Source: Dietzia timorensis
GTDB taxonomy: Bacteria; Actinomycetota; Actinomycetes; Mycobacteriales; Mycobacteriaceae
DNA length: 41,631 nucleotides
Reading direction: 5' to 3'
Assembly (NCBI RefSeq): GCF_020742175.1
Contig: NZ_DYXM01000228.1
Coordinates: 1-41,631 of the forward strand
In this document: piece by piece, positions 7,493 to 16,106 of the stretch
Numbering within the stretch: position 1 is the first letter of the stretch
Layout: each line of letters opens with the position of its first letter
Made by a program: the position numbers and the translations under genes
Notes under the pieces: generated by a model
The model's database searches: none
Seen by the model: the letters and a program-made list of their open reading frames with translations, nothing else
Told to the model about the DNA's origin: nothing

Positions 7493-8374
7493 GTGAGCAA
7501 CGATTCAAGTACCGAAACCGCGCAGCCAGAGCCGCAGACCCGCTCGGCTCCGCTGGTCAGCGACTCACGCACGTTCAAGCGCGCCTTCGAAGATCTGAGC
7601 CGCGGCTTCGGCCAGCGCCAGCTGTGGCTGCAGCTCGGCTGGCAGGACATCAAGCAGCGCTACCGCCGGTCGACGCTCGGCCCGATCTGGATCACTGTCG
7701 CCACGGGCGTGATGGCACTGGCCCTGGGCCTGCTGTATTCGGTCCTGTTCCAGATGGACCTTGCCGAGTTCCTCCCCCACGTCGCCGTGGGCCTGATCAT
7801 CTGGAACTTCATCTCCGGCTGTATCAAGGAAGGCTCCGAGGTCTTCATCTACAACGAGGGCCTCATCAAGCAGCTGCCGAGCGCCCTATCGGTACATATC
7901 TACCGGCTCGTATGGAAGCAGCTTCTCTTCCTCGCACACAACATCATCATCTGGGTCATCCTGATGATCGTGTTCCCCCGACCGCTCGGTTGGGAGCTTC
8001 TGCTCGCACTGCCCGCGCTCGCGCTGCTTGTGGTCAACGGTGTGTGGGTCACGCTGCTTTTCGGCATCATCGCCACTCGCTTCCGCGATGTTGCGCCGCT
8101 ACTGGATTCGCTCGTGCAGCTCGCGTTCTACATGACCCCGATCGTCTGGACGACCGCCACCCTAGAACAGCAGGGCGGCGACGTCGCCGAACGCGCCAAA
8201 CTCGCGCAGATCAACCCGCTTTACCACTACCTCGAGATCATACGCGCGCCCATGATCGGTGAGCCGATCGACGCCTACCACTGGTGGATCGTCCTCGGCT
8301 GCACCGCGGCGGGCCTGCTGCTCGCGCTCTTGATCATGCGCCAGTACCGCTCGCGCGTCCCGTATTGGGTATAG
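7493..8374 (+). CDS. wzm: Galactan ABC exporter, membrane subunit Wzm (Rv3783 type)
   Basis: A 293-residue ABC-2-type permease, the membrane half of the transporter that moves the lipid-linked galactan precursor across the membrane in mycolate bacteria. About 40 cytoplasmic residues precede LWLQLGWQDIKQRYRRSTLG (about 43-62), the amphipathic entry helix typical of O-antigen/galactan exporters. Six membrane segments follow, with AFYMTPIVWTTATL (about 213-226) and the C-terminal MRQYRSRVPYWV. The start is GTG 7493; no family sequence lies upstream of it. It is first in an operon: wzt begins 18 nt downstream and glfT1 overlaps wzt. In M. tuberculosis the same three genes are clustered as Rv3781-Rv3783. 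Confidence 0.92.
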   Translation: MSNDSSTETAQPEPQTRSAPLVSDSRTFKRAFEDLSRGFGQRQLWLQLGWQDIKQRYRRSTLGPIWITVATGVMALALGLLYSVLFQMDLAEFLPHVAVGLIIWNFISGCIKEGSEVFIYNEGLIKQLPSALSVHIYRLVWKQLLFLAHNIIIWVILMIVFPRPLGWELLLALPALALLVVNGVWVTLLFGIIATRFRDVAPLLDSLVQLAFYMTPIVWTTATLEQQGGDVAERAKLAQINPLYHYLEIIRAPMIGEPIDAYHWWIVLGCTAAGLLLALLIMRQYRSRVPYWV

Positions 8375-8392
8375 GAAAGGAACGCACTCACC

Positions 8393-9247
8393 ATGGCTCG
8401 CTCCCAAGTCTCGATCACGTGCGAGAACGCCTGCGTCGACTTTCCGATCTTCGACGCCAAGTCCCGTTCGCTGAAGAAGGCAGTCCTCGGTTCGGCCGGC
8501 GGCGCGATCGGTAAGACCGACTCCAATGTGGTCGTCGTCGAGGCGCTCAAGAACATCAACCTCAACCTCAAGGAAGGCGACCGCATCGGCCTCGTCGGCC
8601 ACAACGGCGCCGGCAAATCGACGCTACTGCGGCTGCTCTCGGGTATCTACGAACCCACGCGCGGGGCCGCGCAGATCCGTGGCCGCGTCGCCCCGGTCTT
8701 CGACCTCGGAGTCGGCATGGACCCGGAGATCTCCGGCTACGAGAACATCATCATCCGCGGGCTCTTCCTCGGCCAGACCCGCAAGCAGATGCAGCAGAAG
8801 ATGGACGAGATCGCCGACTTCACCGAGCTCGGCGACTACCTGTCCATGCCGCTGCGCACCTACTCCACCGGCATGCGCGTGCGCCTGGCGATGGGCGTGG
8901 TCACCTCCATCGACCCCGAGATCCTCCTCCTCGACGAGGGCATCGGCGCCGTCGACGCCGAGTTCATGAAGAAGGCCCGCATCCGCCTCGAAAAACTCGT
9001 CGAGCGCTCGGGCATCCTCGTCTTCGCGTCCCACTCCAACGACTTCCTCGCCCAGCTCTGTGACTCGGCGATGTGGATCGATCACGGTGAGATCCGCCAG
9101 ACCGGTGAGATCGAGGAGGTCGTCACCTCCTACGAGGGCCCGGACGCCGGCAAGGCCGTGCGCGAATCCCTCGACCGCCTCGCGAAGGATCGCGCGGCCG
9201 AGGCAAAAGAAGCCGCGAACGCCGCCGAAGGAGGCCAGGCCCGATGA
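8393..9247 (+). CDS. wzt: Galactan ABC exporter, ATPase subunit Wzt (Rv3781 type)
   Basis: A 284-residue ABC ATPase that pairs with Wzm. It has Walker A GHNGAGKST (69-77), signature YSTGMRVRL (157-165) and Walker B EILLLDEG (176-183), followed by the H-loop region FASHSND. The N-terminal extension before Walker A is longer than in importers, as expected for polysaccharide exporters. The long carbohydrate-binding C-terminal domain of some Gram-negative Wzt proteins is absent, as in mycobacterial Wzt. AAAGGAA lies about 11 nt before the ATG. The last bases overlap the glfT1 start (ATGA), so the two are translationally coupled. Confidence 0.93.
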   Translation: MARSQVSITCENACVDFPIFDAKSRSLKKAVLGSAGGAIGKTDSNVVVVEALKNINLNLKEGDRIGLVGHNGAGKSTLLRLLSGIYEPTRGAAQIRGRVAPVFDLGVGMDPEISGYENIIIRGLFLGQTRKQMQQKMDEIADFTELGDYLSMPLRTYSTGMRVRLAMGVVTSIDPEILLLDEGIGAVDAEFMKKARIRLEKLVERSGILVFASHSNDFLAQLCDSAMWIDHGEIRQTGEIEEVVTSYEGPDAGKAVRESLDRLAKDRAAEAKEAANAAEGGQAR

Positions 9248-10179
9248 CCTCCGGAGCCCCGAGCACATCCGGCGAGAAGATCGTCGCGGTAGTCGTCACC
9301 CACAAGCGCCTCGAACCGCTGCGCCGCTCGCTCGAACTCGTGTGTTCGCAGACCCGCCCGGTGGACCACGTCATCGTCGTCGACAATGCCGACCAACCCG
9401 AGGTTCGCGAGCTCGTGGAATCGCTGCCGGCGCCGTCATCCTATGTGGGTAGTGGCCACAACCTGGGCGGGGCCGGCGGCTTCGCGCTCGGCATGCTGCA
9501 GGCCCTCGCGCTCGGCGCCGACCGCGTCTGGTGTGCCGATGACGACGGACGTCCCGAAGACACCTCCGTCCTGGAAACGCTGCTCGATTGCGCCTCGCGG
9601 CATGGCCTCGACGAGGTCTCCCCGGTGGTCGCCGACATCGACGATCCCGATCGCCTGGCGTTCCCGCTGCGCCGCGGGCTGGTGTGGAGGCGGCTGCGCT
9701 CGGAGCTGTTCGAGCCGGACACCGAGGGCAACGTCGATTCCTCCGACCTGCTTCCCGGCATCGCCTCGCTGTTCAACGGCGCGCTGTTCACCGCGGACTG
9801 CCTGTTCCGCGTGGGCGTGCCGGACCTGCGGCTGTTCATCCGCGGCGACGAGGTAGAGATCCACCGGCGCCTCGTGCGCTCCGGGGTCCGCTTCGGCACG
9901 TGTCTGACGGCGGCGTACCTGCACCCCAATGGCTCGGGCGAGTTCAAGCCGATCCTCGGCGGGCGGATGCACACGCAGTACCCGGACGACGAGGGCAAAC
10001 GGTTCTTCACCTACCGCAATCGCGGCTACCTGCTCAGCCAGCCGGGGATGCGCAAGTTGCTGCCGCAGGAGATCGTGCGTTTCGGCTGGTATTTCCTCAT
10101 CTCGCGCAAGGATCCGCAGGGCCTCGCCGAGTGGGCGCGGCTGCAGCGGCGCGGCGCGTCGGAGGACTTCCGCCGTTAA
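9244..10179 (+). CDS. glfT1: Galactofuranosyltransferase GlfT1 (Rv3782 type)
   Basis: A 311-residue GT2-fold glycosyltransferase that adds the first galactofuranose residues to decaprenyl-PP-GlcNAc-rhamnose at the start of galactan synthesis. VAVVVTHKRLEPLRRSLE (14-31) and VIVVDNAD (43-50) form the UDP-sugar-binding Rossmann edge. GHNLGGAGGFALGM and the metal-binding WCADDDGRPED (D99-D101) follow, as in the galactofuranosyltransferases. It overlaps wzt by four bases and is the third gene of the exporter operon, so initiation and export of galactan are expressed together. There are no membrane segments; it acts on the inner membrane face. Confidence 0.92.
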   Translation: MTSGAPSTSGEKIVAVVVTHKRLEPLRRSLELVCSQTRPVDHVIVVDNADQPEVRELVESLPAPSSYVGSGHNLGGAGGFALGMLQALALGADRVWCADDDGRPEDTSVLETLLDCASRHGLDEVSPVVADIDDPDRLAFPLRRGLVWRRLRSELFEPDTEGNVDSSDLLPGIASLFNGALFTADCLFRVGVPDLRLFIRGDEVEIHRRLVRSGVRFGTCLTAAYLHPNGSGEFKPILGGRMHTQYPDDEGKRFFTYRNRGYLLSQPGMRKLLPQEIVRFGWYFLISRKDPQGLAEWARLQRRGASEDFRR

Positions 10180-10182
10180 GGT
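10177..10182 (+). promoter_or_regulatory. -10 box overlapping the glfT1 stop codon
   Basis: TAAGGT begins with the TAA stop of glfT1 and ends 6 nt before the ATG at 10189. The GTGAGGG that follows could instead act as a weak ribosome site for co-transcription with glfT1. Confidence 0.35.
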
Positions 10183-10188
10183 GAGGGC

Positions 10189-10461
10189 ATGACTCCGCCG
10201 CCGTCTCCTCAGTCGCCGCGCAACTATCCGAGCCGCGAAAAGTGGATACTCGGGCTCGCAGTCGGGTTGGCCATCGGCATCGCTGTAGGCGTCGCTCTCG
10301 ACGAGATCCTCATGGGCATCGCCATCGGCGTCGGGCTCGGTATCGCCTTCGCCGTGGCGTTCTCCGCCGACAACGGTAACGAAAACTACGACGAGGTCGA
10401 CGACGACGGCAACGACACGTCGGCCGACCCTGGCCCCTTGGCGGAGGACAAAGACAGCTGA
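10189..10461 (+). CDS. Small glycine-zipper membrane protein
   Basis: A 90-residue protein of unknown function. A proline-rich N-terminus is followed by two hydrophobic helices rich in GxxxG-type spacing (GLAVGLAIGIAVGVAL, about 22-37; GIAIGVGLGIAFAVAF, about 43-58), then an acidic tail of about 30 residues dominated by Asp, Asn and Glu. This layout is common among small actinobacterial membrane proteins. It lies 9 nt beyond glfT1 and may be the last gene of the exporter operon or have its own leaderless promoter. No catalytic motif is seen. Confidence 0.65.
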   Translation: MTPPPSPQSPRNYPSREKWILGLAVGLAIGIAVGVALDEILMGIAIGVGLGIAFAVAFSADNGNENYDEVDDDGNDTSADPGPLAEDKDS

Positions 10462-10494
10462 CGCACGCTCCGACGCGCGAAAGGCGCTACGGAA

Positions 10495-11649
10495 CTAGAC
10501 CCGCTCGTAGTGGCGCGCGCGGCCGCGGATGCCGGCGAAGCGGAACGGGCTCCCGGTCACCCGCGGGGTGTCGGTGTCGTCGGCGCTGGGCATCGAGTTC
10601 TCGTGCAGGCCCTCGTAGTCGGGGACGGAGAGGCGAACGCGACCGTCGAGCATGCCGAGAACCTTGTCGCGGACGCGGCGGCGGGAGTCCTCGTCGGCCT
10701 TGACGATGCCGGTGATCATCTCTGCAACGCTGCCCGAACCGTAAGAGACGAGACCGACGCGCTTGCCGGTGAGGTCGTCCTCGTGGTGCAGCAGCGAGGT
10801 GAGCGCGCTGTAGAGCGATGCCGTGTACGAGTTGCCCATGCGCCGGTTGTACACCGAGCCTGTGTCGAGCGCGCCGTCGTTGAGTTCGGCTCCGGTGACC
10901 TGCGCGAGATGTGCCTGCGCCTTGCGCGCCATCTTCGTGAACGGCTGGTGGTAGACGAACGCCTTAATGTCCGAGATCGACGGGCCGCCGTGCTGCTCGA
11001 GATCCTTCCACGCCTTCTCGACCGACTTGAGGTACGCGGTGATCGAGAGCCCACCGTCGACGACGGCGGTGGTGGAGTCGTTCGGGCGCCAGAAATCGTC
11101 GACGTCCTCGGAGTACACGCCCGAGGCCGGGTCGATCTCGACGAGCGCCGGGTCGGCCGCGATGAGCATCGCCACCGCGCCCGCGCCCTGCGTCGGCTCG
11201 CCCGGGGAGTTCATCTCGTACCGCGCGACATCGGCGGAGATAACGAGAACACGCTCCTCGGGGTTGCGGGCGACGATGCCGATGGCCGCCTGCAGCGCGC
11301 CGGTGCCCGAGTAGCAGGCCTGCTTGAGCTCGAAGGAGCGCACCTCGCCGGGCAGATCGAGGAGCTTGTGCACGTACACGGCGGTCGACTTCGACTGGTC
11401 CACACCGGTCTCGGTGGCGAACATCAGCGTGCGGATGCCCTCGGTGCCGGTGCGCTCGAGGAGGCGGTGCGCGGCGGTTGCGCCCATCGTCACCACATCT
11501 TCGTCGGGCGCCGGGAAGCTGAATTCGTCCTGCCCGAGGCCTTTCTGGAACTTGGCCGGATCCACGCCGCGCGCCTCGGCGAGATCCGCGAGGTCGACGA
11601 CGTGATGAGCCGTGGCCAACTCGATGTCGTGAATGCCAATCGCCGTCAT
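10495..11649 (-). CDS. mvaS: Hydroxymethylglutaryl-CoA synthase
   Basis: A 384-residue HMG-CoA synthase, which condenses acetyl-CoA with acetoacetyl-CoA. The three catalytic residues are in place: E80 in MFATETGVDQSK, nucleophile C112 in LKQACYSGTGALQ, and H233 in VYHQPFTKMA. These nearly match the numbering of the well-studied bacterial enzymes. It is the last gene of the mevalonate operon. Its ATG overlaps the mvaA stop by one base (TGATG), so translation is probably coupled. No acetoacetyl-CoA thiolase gene is present in the operon. It is convergent with the small membrane protein gene 33 nt away. Confidence 0.95.
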   Translation of the reverse strand: MTAIGIHDIELATAHHVVDLADLAEARGVDPAKFQKGLGQDEFSFPAPDEDVVTMGATAAHRLLERTGTEGIRTLMFATETGVDQSKSTAVYVHKLLDLPGEVRSFELKQACYSGTGALQAAIGIVARNPEERVLVISADVARYEMNSPGEPTQGAGAVAMLIAADPALVEIDPASGVYSEDVDDFWRPNDSTTAVVDGGLSITAYLKSVEKAWKDLEQHGGPSISDIKAFVYHQPFTKMARKAQAHLAQVTGAELNDGALDTGSVYNRRMGNSYTASLYSALTSLLHHEDDLTGKRVGLVSYGSGSVAEMITGIVKADEDSRRRVRDKVLGMLDGRVRLSVPDYEGLHENSMPSADDTDTPRVTGSPFRFAGIRGRARHYERV

Positions 11650-12704
11650 CAGTTCTGCCCCTTAGCGCGTTCGAATTGTCTGTGTGTGGCCATCAGCTCA
11701 CCCTGATTCGTCTGGGCAGCCAACAACGAAAGCTCACCGCAAAGAACCGTGGCAGCCACCAACGACGCTAAACGACGCGCGTTGCCTCCGGGCTCGCGCT
11801 CCTCTCGGCAGCCGAGCCGCTGGAGCGCGTTCTCCACATCCGGGAGGTCCTTGCCATTGCCAACGGTACCGACGATCAGATGCGGGAGCGTACAGGAGAA
11901 GTATAGTCCTTCGTCCCGGGACTCCGCGTAGGCAAAACCCTGGGACCCCTCGACGATATTGGCCGCGTCCTGCCCGGTGGCCAGGTAGATGGCGAGCAGC
12001 ATGTTCGCAAAGTGCGCGTTCGCCGAGCGAAGCGCCCCGGCGATCGTCGAGCCGACGTAATTCTTCCGCATCACCAGGTCGACGAACTCGTCGGCGTCGG
12101 TGCGCAGGTTGTTCCGGACGATCTCGTGCGGGACGACGATGTCGGCGACGACGTTGCGTCCGCGCCCTAGGATCCCGTTGACCCCGGTGGCCTTCTTATC
12201 CGTGCAGAAGTTGCCCGAGATCGAGCCGTATTCGAGGCCGAGGTTCCAGCCGAGAATCTCGGTCATCAGCTGGTCGGCCGCATGGGTCACCATGTTGTGG
12301 CCGGAGGCGTCGCCGGTCTGTAGGGCGAAACGGAGGTACAGGAGGTTGCCGACGATTTCCGGGTGCACATCGACGAGCTTCGCGTGCCGACTACCGGAAC
12401 CGACAACCGCGTGCAGCTCGTCCAGCCGCGCGAGAATCTGCTGCGAGGCGGTGTGCGCAGCCGCGCCGTCGCGCGCGACGAACAGCACCGAGCGGGACAT
12501 GCGCTCGCCGACCACGGTCGCGCAAATGCCACCTTCGACCATGCGAGAGATCTTCGCCCCGCGACCGACCGACGGCCAGAGCGGCGATTCGTAGGTCGCC
12601 AAGGGCACCTCGATTTCGCCCGTCACGGCGTTGCCGCTCACGCGGATAGGCCCGACCCATTGGGTGGGCACGCCGGTGACAGACACTTCTCGCTCAGTGC
12701 TCAC
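11649..12704 (-). CDS. mvaA: Hydroxymethylglutaryl-CoA reductase, class I
   Basis: A 351-residue enzyme reducing HMG-CoA to mevalonate. It has the soluble catalytic domain only, with no membrane anchor. Class I features are clear: ATYESPLWPSVGRGAK (catalytic Glu), NADPH loop DASGHNMVT, FCTDKKATGVNGILGRGRNV (catalytic Lys), KNYVGSTIAGALRSANAHFAN and GQDAANIVEG (catalytic Asp). A C-terminal His (MATHRQFERA) is the usual proton donor. Start is GTG 12704 with AGGAG upstream. A 125-nt gap separates it from fni, the only sizeable gap in the operon, so a second promoter there is possible. Bacterial operons more often carry class II, so this is the Streptomyces-type arrangement. Confidence 0.94.
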   Translation of the reverse strand: MSTEREVSVTGVPTQWVGPIRVSGNAVTGEIEVPLATYESPLWPSVGRGAKISRMVEGGICATVVGERMSRSVLFVARDGAAAHTASQQILARLDELHAVVGSGSRHAKLVDVHPEIVGNLLYLRFALQTGDASGHNMVTHAADQLMTEILGWNLGLEYGSISGNFCTDKKATGVNGILGRGRNVVADIVVPHEIVRNNLRTDADEFVDLVMRKNYVGSTIAGALRSANAHFANMLLAIYLATGQDAANIVEGSQGFAYAESRDEGLYFSCTLPHLIVGTVGNGKDLPDVENALQRLGCREEREPGGNARRLASLVAATVLCGELSLLAAQTNQGELMATHRQFERAKGQN

Positions 12705-12829
12705 TAACTACTCCTGCTCGGTTGTCGCTCTGATCCATAGTCCCACTGCGGTTAACCAATGAAAATTCAGGTAACTCATTTTCCCTCATGCGCGCCGTTC
12801 GTGCCCGCGCTTTGCCCCGGGCCGCCGCG

Positions 12830-13969
12830 CTACCCGCTGCGCCTCGCCAGCGCGGTCGCATCCACCCCGCGCAACTCGCAGTGTTCCCGAAGGCGCCCGC
12901 GCACGAGCACGTCCACCTCGCGCAGACCGGCGATGTCGGAGGCACCCAGCAGCCCGCACAGCTCCCGCAGCTGGGATTGCCACCGCTTTATGACGTCGGA
13001 GAGCGCATTCTCCCCGCCCTCCAAGATCGCGTCGAGGAAGACCCCGGCAACGCCGACGGCGCTCGCTCCCAGCGACAGCGCCTTCGCGACGTCCAGCGGG
13101 TTACGCACGCCCCCGGACGCGAGCACCGTCGCCGGCCGAGCGGGCTCTACGCCCGTAGCGGCGCCGGCCACCCCGGCGTCGAGGAGACAGGCGGCCGCCG
13201 ACTGCCCGAAGCCCGTGAGGAAGGCGTAGTCGCGGGCGGATCGTCTGGCGTTCTCGATGGCGAGGAAGTCCGTGCCGCCGCGGCCTCCGACGTCAGCAAT
13301 CTCCACGCCGACCTCGGCGAGCCGCGCCAACGCCCGGCGCGACAGCCCGAACCCGACCTCCTTGACCACGACGGGCACCTCGCTGCGCCGGACGATCTCG
13401 GCGACGCCGTCCAGCCACGTGGAGAAATCGCGCGAGCCCTCGGGCATGACGGTCTCCTGCACGGCGTTGACGTGCAGCTGCAGCGCGTCGGCGGAGATAA
13501 GGTCGACGACGCGCGCGGCATCGTCGGCGCTGCGCCCGGCGCCGATGTTCGCGAGCAGGAAGCCGTCCGGGTTTTCGCGGCGTAGCACCTCGAAACCGCG
13601 CGCGGCCTCCTCGTCCTCGAGCGCGATCGACATGGAACCGCACGCCATGGTGAGCCCGGTCTCGCGTGCCGCGATCGCGAGTTGGGTGTTGATCGTCGTC
13701 GAACGGTCGGTGCCGCCGGTCATGCCGTTGATATAGAACGGCGAGGCCCAGGTCCACGCGCCGACGAGGGCAGCGAGGTCCACATCCGAGGTGGAGACGC
13801 CGCCCAGGGCGTCATGGACGAATTCGAGGTCATCGAACTCGTTGCGCCGCGCGCCGCCGGAACCGGGGCCGGTCCACTGCTCGGCGGCGAGGCGCAGGTG
13901 ATCGTCCTTGCGCTCGCGCCGCGGCTCGGGCCCGTCCACCTGATGCTTGCCGGAGGGTTGATCCGCCAT
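12830..13969 (-). CDS. fni: Isopentenyl-diphosphate isomerase, type 2 (FMN)
   Basis: A 379-residue type 2 IPP isomerase, which interconverts IPP and DMAPP using reduced FMN. Seen motifs: ERKDDHLRLA at the N-terminus, INGMTGGTDRST (flavin-site MTGG), GSMSIALE, LQLHVNAVQE (substrate-binding His/Gln/Glu), VVVKEVGFGLSR, and DVGGRGGTDF with a later LASGGVRNPLDVAKAL phosphate-binding loop. The start is 3 nt after the mvaK2 stop. The product feeds decaprenyl-phosphate synthesis for the cell wall. Confidence 0.94.
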   Translation of the reverse strand: MADQPSGKHQVDGPEPRRERKDDHLRLAAEQWTGPGSGGARRNEFDDLEFVHDALGGVSTSDVDLAALVGAWTWASPFYINGMTGGTDRSTTINTQLAIAARETGLTMACGSMSIALEDEEAARGFEVLRRENPDGFLLANIGAGRSADDAARVVDLISADALQLHVNAVQETVMPEGSRDFSTWLDGVAEIVRRSEVPVVVKEVGFGLSRRALARLAEVGVEIADVGGRGGTDFLAIENARRSARDYAFLTGFGQSAAACLLDAGVAGAATGVEPARPATVLASGGVRNPLDVAKALSLGASAVGVAGVFLDAILEGGENALSDVIKRWQSQLRELCGLLGASDIAGLREVDVLVRGRLREHCELRGVDATALARRSG

Positions 13970-13972
13970 CGC

Positions 13973-15088
13973 CTACACACCACCTGTCGTCGTCGGTTCT
14001 GCCGGCCGGAGGTCGAGGGGTCGCACCCCGGCGCGTTCCCATGCGGCGCGCATCGCGTCCGCGTCCACGCCGGAACCGGCGAGCGCGATCCCGCAGTCGC
14101 CGCCGCCAGCGCCCGCGAATTTGGCCGCCGCCCCATGCGCCTCGGCGACGTTGCACAGCTCCCCGAGCAGCGGGGTCTCGAGCTCTACGTCGGCGGCTTC
14201 GCCGAGCCGCCCCAACTGCCGACGCACCTCGCCGATCTCCGAGCGCACGCGGTCGGGGTCGTCGGTCCACGCGGCGGTCAGCCTGTCGACAGACGTAGAG
14301 TTCGCCGCGAGGAACCGTGCGTATCCGGCCGCCGCGTCTGTGTCTGCGTCGCCGCGGCGCACGCGGGCCACGAGTTCGTTGGTCGACGCGGGTGCGCCCG
14401 TCCAGCCGACATGCAGGTCCAGCCACGCGGGCGCGCCGAGTGGGCGCACCTCGCAGCTCCCCCAATCGCCATGGCGCAGCGTCCACGCCGCCCCGTGTTC
14501 GGCCGCTTGCTGACGTAGGGCGGTCCGATCCGGCGAGACGTACCGCACCCAGCCGCCGTACGTCGACGCGGCGATATCGCCGCCCGAGGCATTCGGGGAC
14601 ACCGCGATCGTCGCGAGCAGCGCGACCCGGAAGACGTCCCGGCGGTCCAGCTCCAGCCCGTACACCTGCGCCGCAACGTCTACCGTCGCAACCGCGACGG
14701 CGCCCGAGGAGCCGAGGCCAAACTTGCGGCCGTCGGCCTCGTCGAGCGTGCTGGAGATGCGGACATCGAACGCTCGGGGTTCCAGGCCGGCGGCCACGCG
14801 GAGTTCGTCGACCGTGGCCAGCGCGCTGATCACGTAGTCGAATTCGCCGTCGGCCGGGACGATGCGGCCGGACGCGCGCCGGAAGTCCCGCGCGCCGGAG
14901 GGGTAGCGGTCCGAGAAGATGCGACCTCCGACGTCATGCCCGGGTGTCGGTTGCCTCGCCGCGGGGGACACGGAGACCGTGACGAAGCGGTCGACGGCCA
15001 CGAGGATCGCTGGGTGGCCGGGCTCGACGACGGCGTACTCGCCGGCGACGTAGAGCTTGCCGGGCGCGGAGACGGCGAAGGTGCTCAT
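13973..15088 (-). CDS. mvaK2: Phosphomevalonate kinase
   Basis: A 371-residue GHMP kinase phosphorylating 5-phosphomevalonate. It begins STFAVSAPGKLYVAGEYAVV, the family N-terminus. GLGSSGAVAVATVDV is the ATP-binding loop and KFAGAGGGDCGIAL the C-terminal GHMP motif. The start is ATG 15088, because longer in-frame extensions read through mvaD coding sequence and lack family similarity. The junction with mvaD contains a 14-bp tandem duplication, so the mvaD stop and this start now lie 10 nt apart instead of overlapping. Confidence 0.93.
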   Translation of the reverse strand: MSTFAVSAPGKLYVAGEYAVVEPGHPAILVAVDRFVTVSVSPAARQPTPGHDVGGRIFSDRYPSGARDFRRASGRIVPADGEFDYVISALATVDELRVAAGLEPRAFDVRISSTLDEADGRKFGLGSSGAVAVATVDVAAQVYGLELDRRDVFRVALLATIAVSPNASGGDIAASTYGGWVRYVSPDRTALRQQAAEHGAAWTLRHGDWGSCEVRPLGAPAWLDLHVGWTGAPASTNELVARVRRGDADTDAAAGYARFLAANSTSVDRLTAAWTDDPDRVRSEIGEVRRQLGRLGEAADVELETPLLGELCNVAEAHGAAAKFAGAGGGDCGIALAGSGVDADAMRAAWERAGVRPLDLRPAEPTTTGGV

Positions 15089-15107
15089 GTCCCGGTGCTC
15101 ATGTCCC
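15080..15107. repeat. 14-bp tandem duplication at the mvaD/mvaK2 junction
   Basis: GGTGCTCATGTCCC occurs twice in a row without mismatch (15080-15093 and 15094-15107). On the minus strand each copy contains ATGAGCACC. The upstream copy supplies the TGA stop of mvaD, the downstream copy the ATG start of mvaK2. With a single copy the two genes would overlap as ATGA. Confidence 0.9.
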
Positions 15108-16106
15108 GCTTCGGGCGGCGTCGAAGGCTGCGCGAGCGGTCTCCTCGTCGACGCCATGCGCGCCGGGACCAGGGCCGACGACGCGGACCGTGCCGAGCTC
15201 GGCAAGCGCGCCGGCGACCGCGTCGGACTCGGCCGGGGTCGTGAGCACGGCGACATTGGGTCCGGCATCGGCGGTCGCCCACGCGGTGGTGCCAGAGTCG
15301 CGGAGCGCGGCGACGGCGTCGAAAATCTCGTGGCTACGCGGGGACAGGTACCGAATCGGCGGATCGCACGACTGGATCACCGCGTGCATGCGCAGGGCGT
15401 GGGTCTCGGCGATGCGGCCGATCTCGTCGATCTCGCCCGCGGCGCACGCGGCGACCATCTGCTCGAGGGTCTCCTCGGTGCACGTGACCCACTCGCCGTA
15501 GAACGGGGAGGTCGCGGCGGTGCGGCGCATCGCCTCGCGGCTCGATACCGCCTTCTGCGCGGCGTTCACCGTGACGATGACGAGCCGCATGTCGGGGGCG
15601 TCGATGGGTTCGGCGAAGGACTCGGCGTCGGTGTCGCCGGCGTGCCAGATGGCCATGCCGTCGACGACCGAGCGGGCGGCCGAACCCGAGCCGCGCCGCG
15701 CGAGGCGGCTCAGGGCTGCCTGGTCGAGGTCGAGGCCGAAGGCGCGCGAGGCAGCGACGGCCAGCGCGGAGAACCCGGATGCCGAGGACGCCAGCCCCGC
15801 CGCGGTCGGTGCCTCGTTGACGGTGACGGTATGAGCGCGGGCCGAGGACCCGGCCATCTCGCGGACGATGTCGAGGAACGCGGAGACGCGCGCCGCCGCG
15901 TCGCCGCTCGCGAGCTTCCCGTTGAGCTCGACCGTGTCCGAGTCCGCGGACGGGTCGAGCTCGACTCTCGTGGTGGTCGCGTAGGTGTCGAAGGTCATCG
16001 AAATGCTGCCTGCCGCGGGCAGCATCATCGCCTCATCGCGCTTTCCCCAGTACTTAACCAGGGCCATGTTCGGATATGCGCGAGCGATGCCGACGCCGTT
16101 ACTCAT
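15099..16106 (-). CDS. mvaD: Diphosphomevalonate decarboxylase
   Basis: A 335-residue GHMP-family enzyme converting mevalonate 5-diphosphate to IPP with ATP and loss of CO2. Diagnostic stretches: AYPNMALVKYWGKRD near the N-terminus, PAAGSISMTF, EAPTAAGLASSASGFSALA (phosphate loop), RRGSGSAARSVVDG (conserved Ser/Arg) and TADAGPNVAVL (catalytic Asp). ATG 16106 follows the mvaK1 stop directly (TAGATG). It belongs with the decarboxylases rather than the archaeal phosphomevalonate branch, because the SGSAARS motif and Asp are both present. Confidence 0.95.
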   Translation of the reverse strand: MSNGVGIARAYPNMALVKYWGKRDEAMMLPAAGSISMTFDTYATTTRVELDPSADSDTVELNGKLASGDAAARVSAFLDIVREMAGSSARAHTVTVNEAPTAAGLASSASGFSALAVAASRAFGLDLDQAALSRLARRGSGSAARSVVDGMAIWHAGDTDAESFAEPIDAPDMRLVIVTVNAAQKAVSSREAMRRTAATSPFYGEWVTCTEETLEQMVAACAAGEIDEIGRIAETHALRMHAVIQSCDPPIRYLSPRSHEIFDAVAALRDSGTTAWATADAGPNVAVLTTPAESDAVAGALAELGTVRVVGPGPGAHGVDEETARAAFDAARSGT

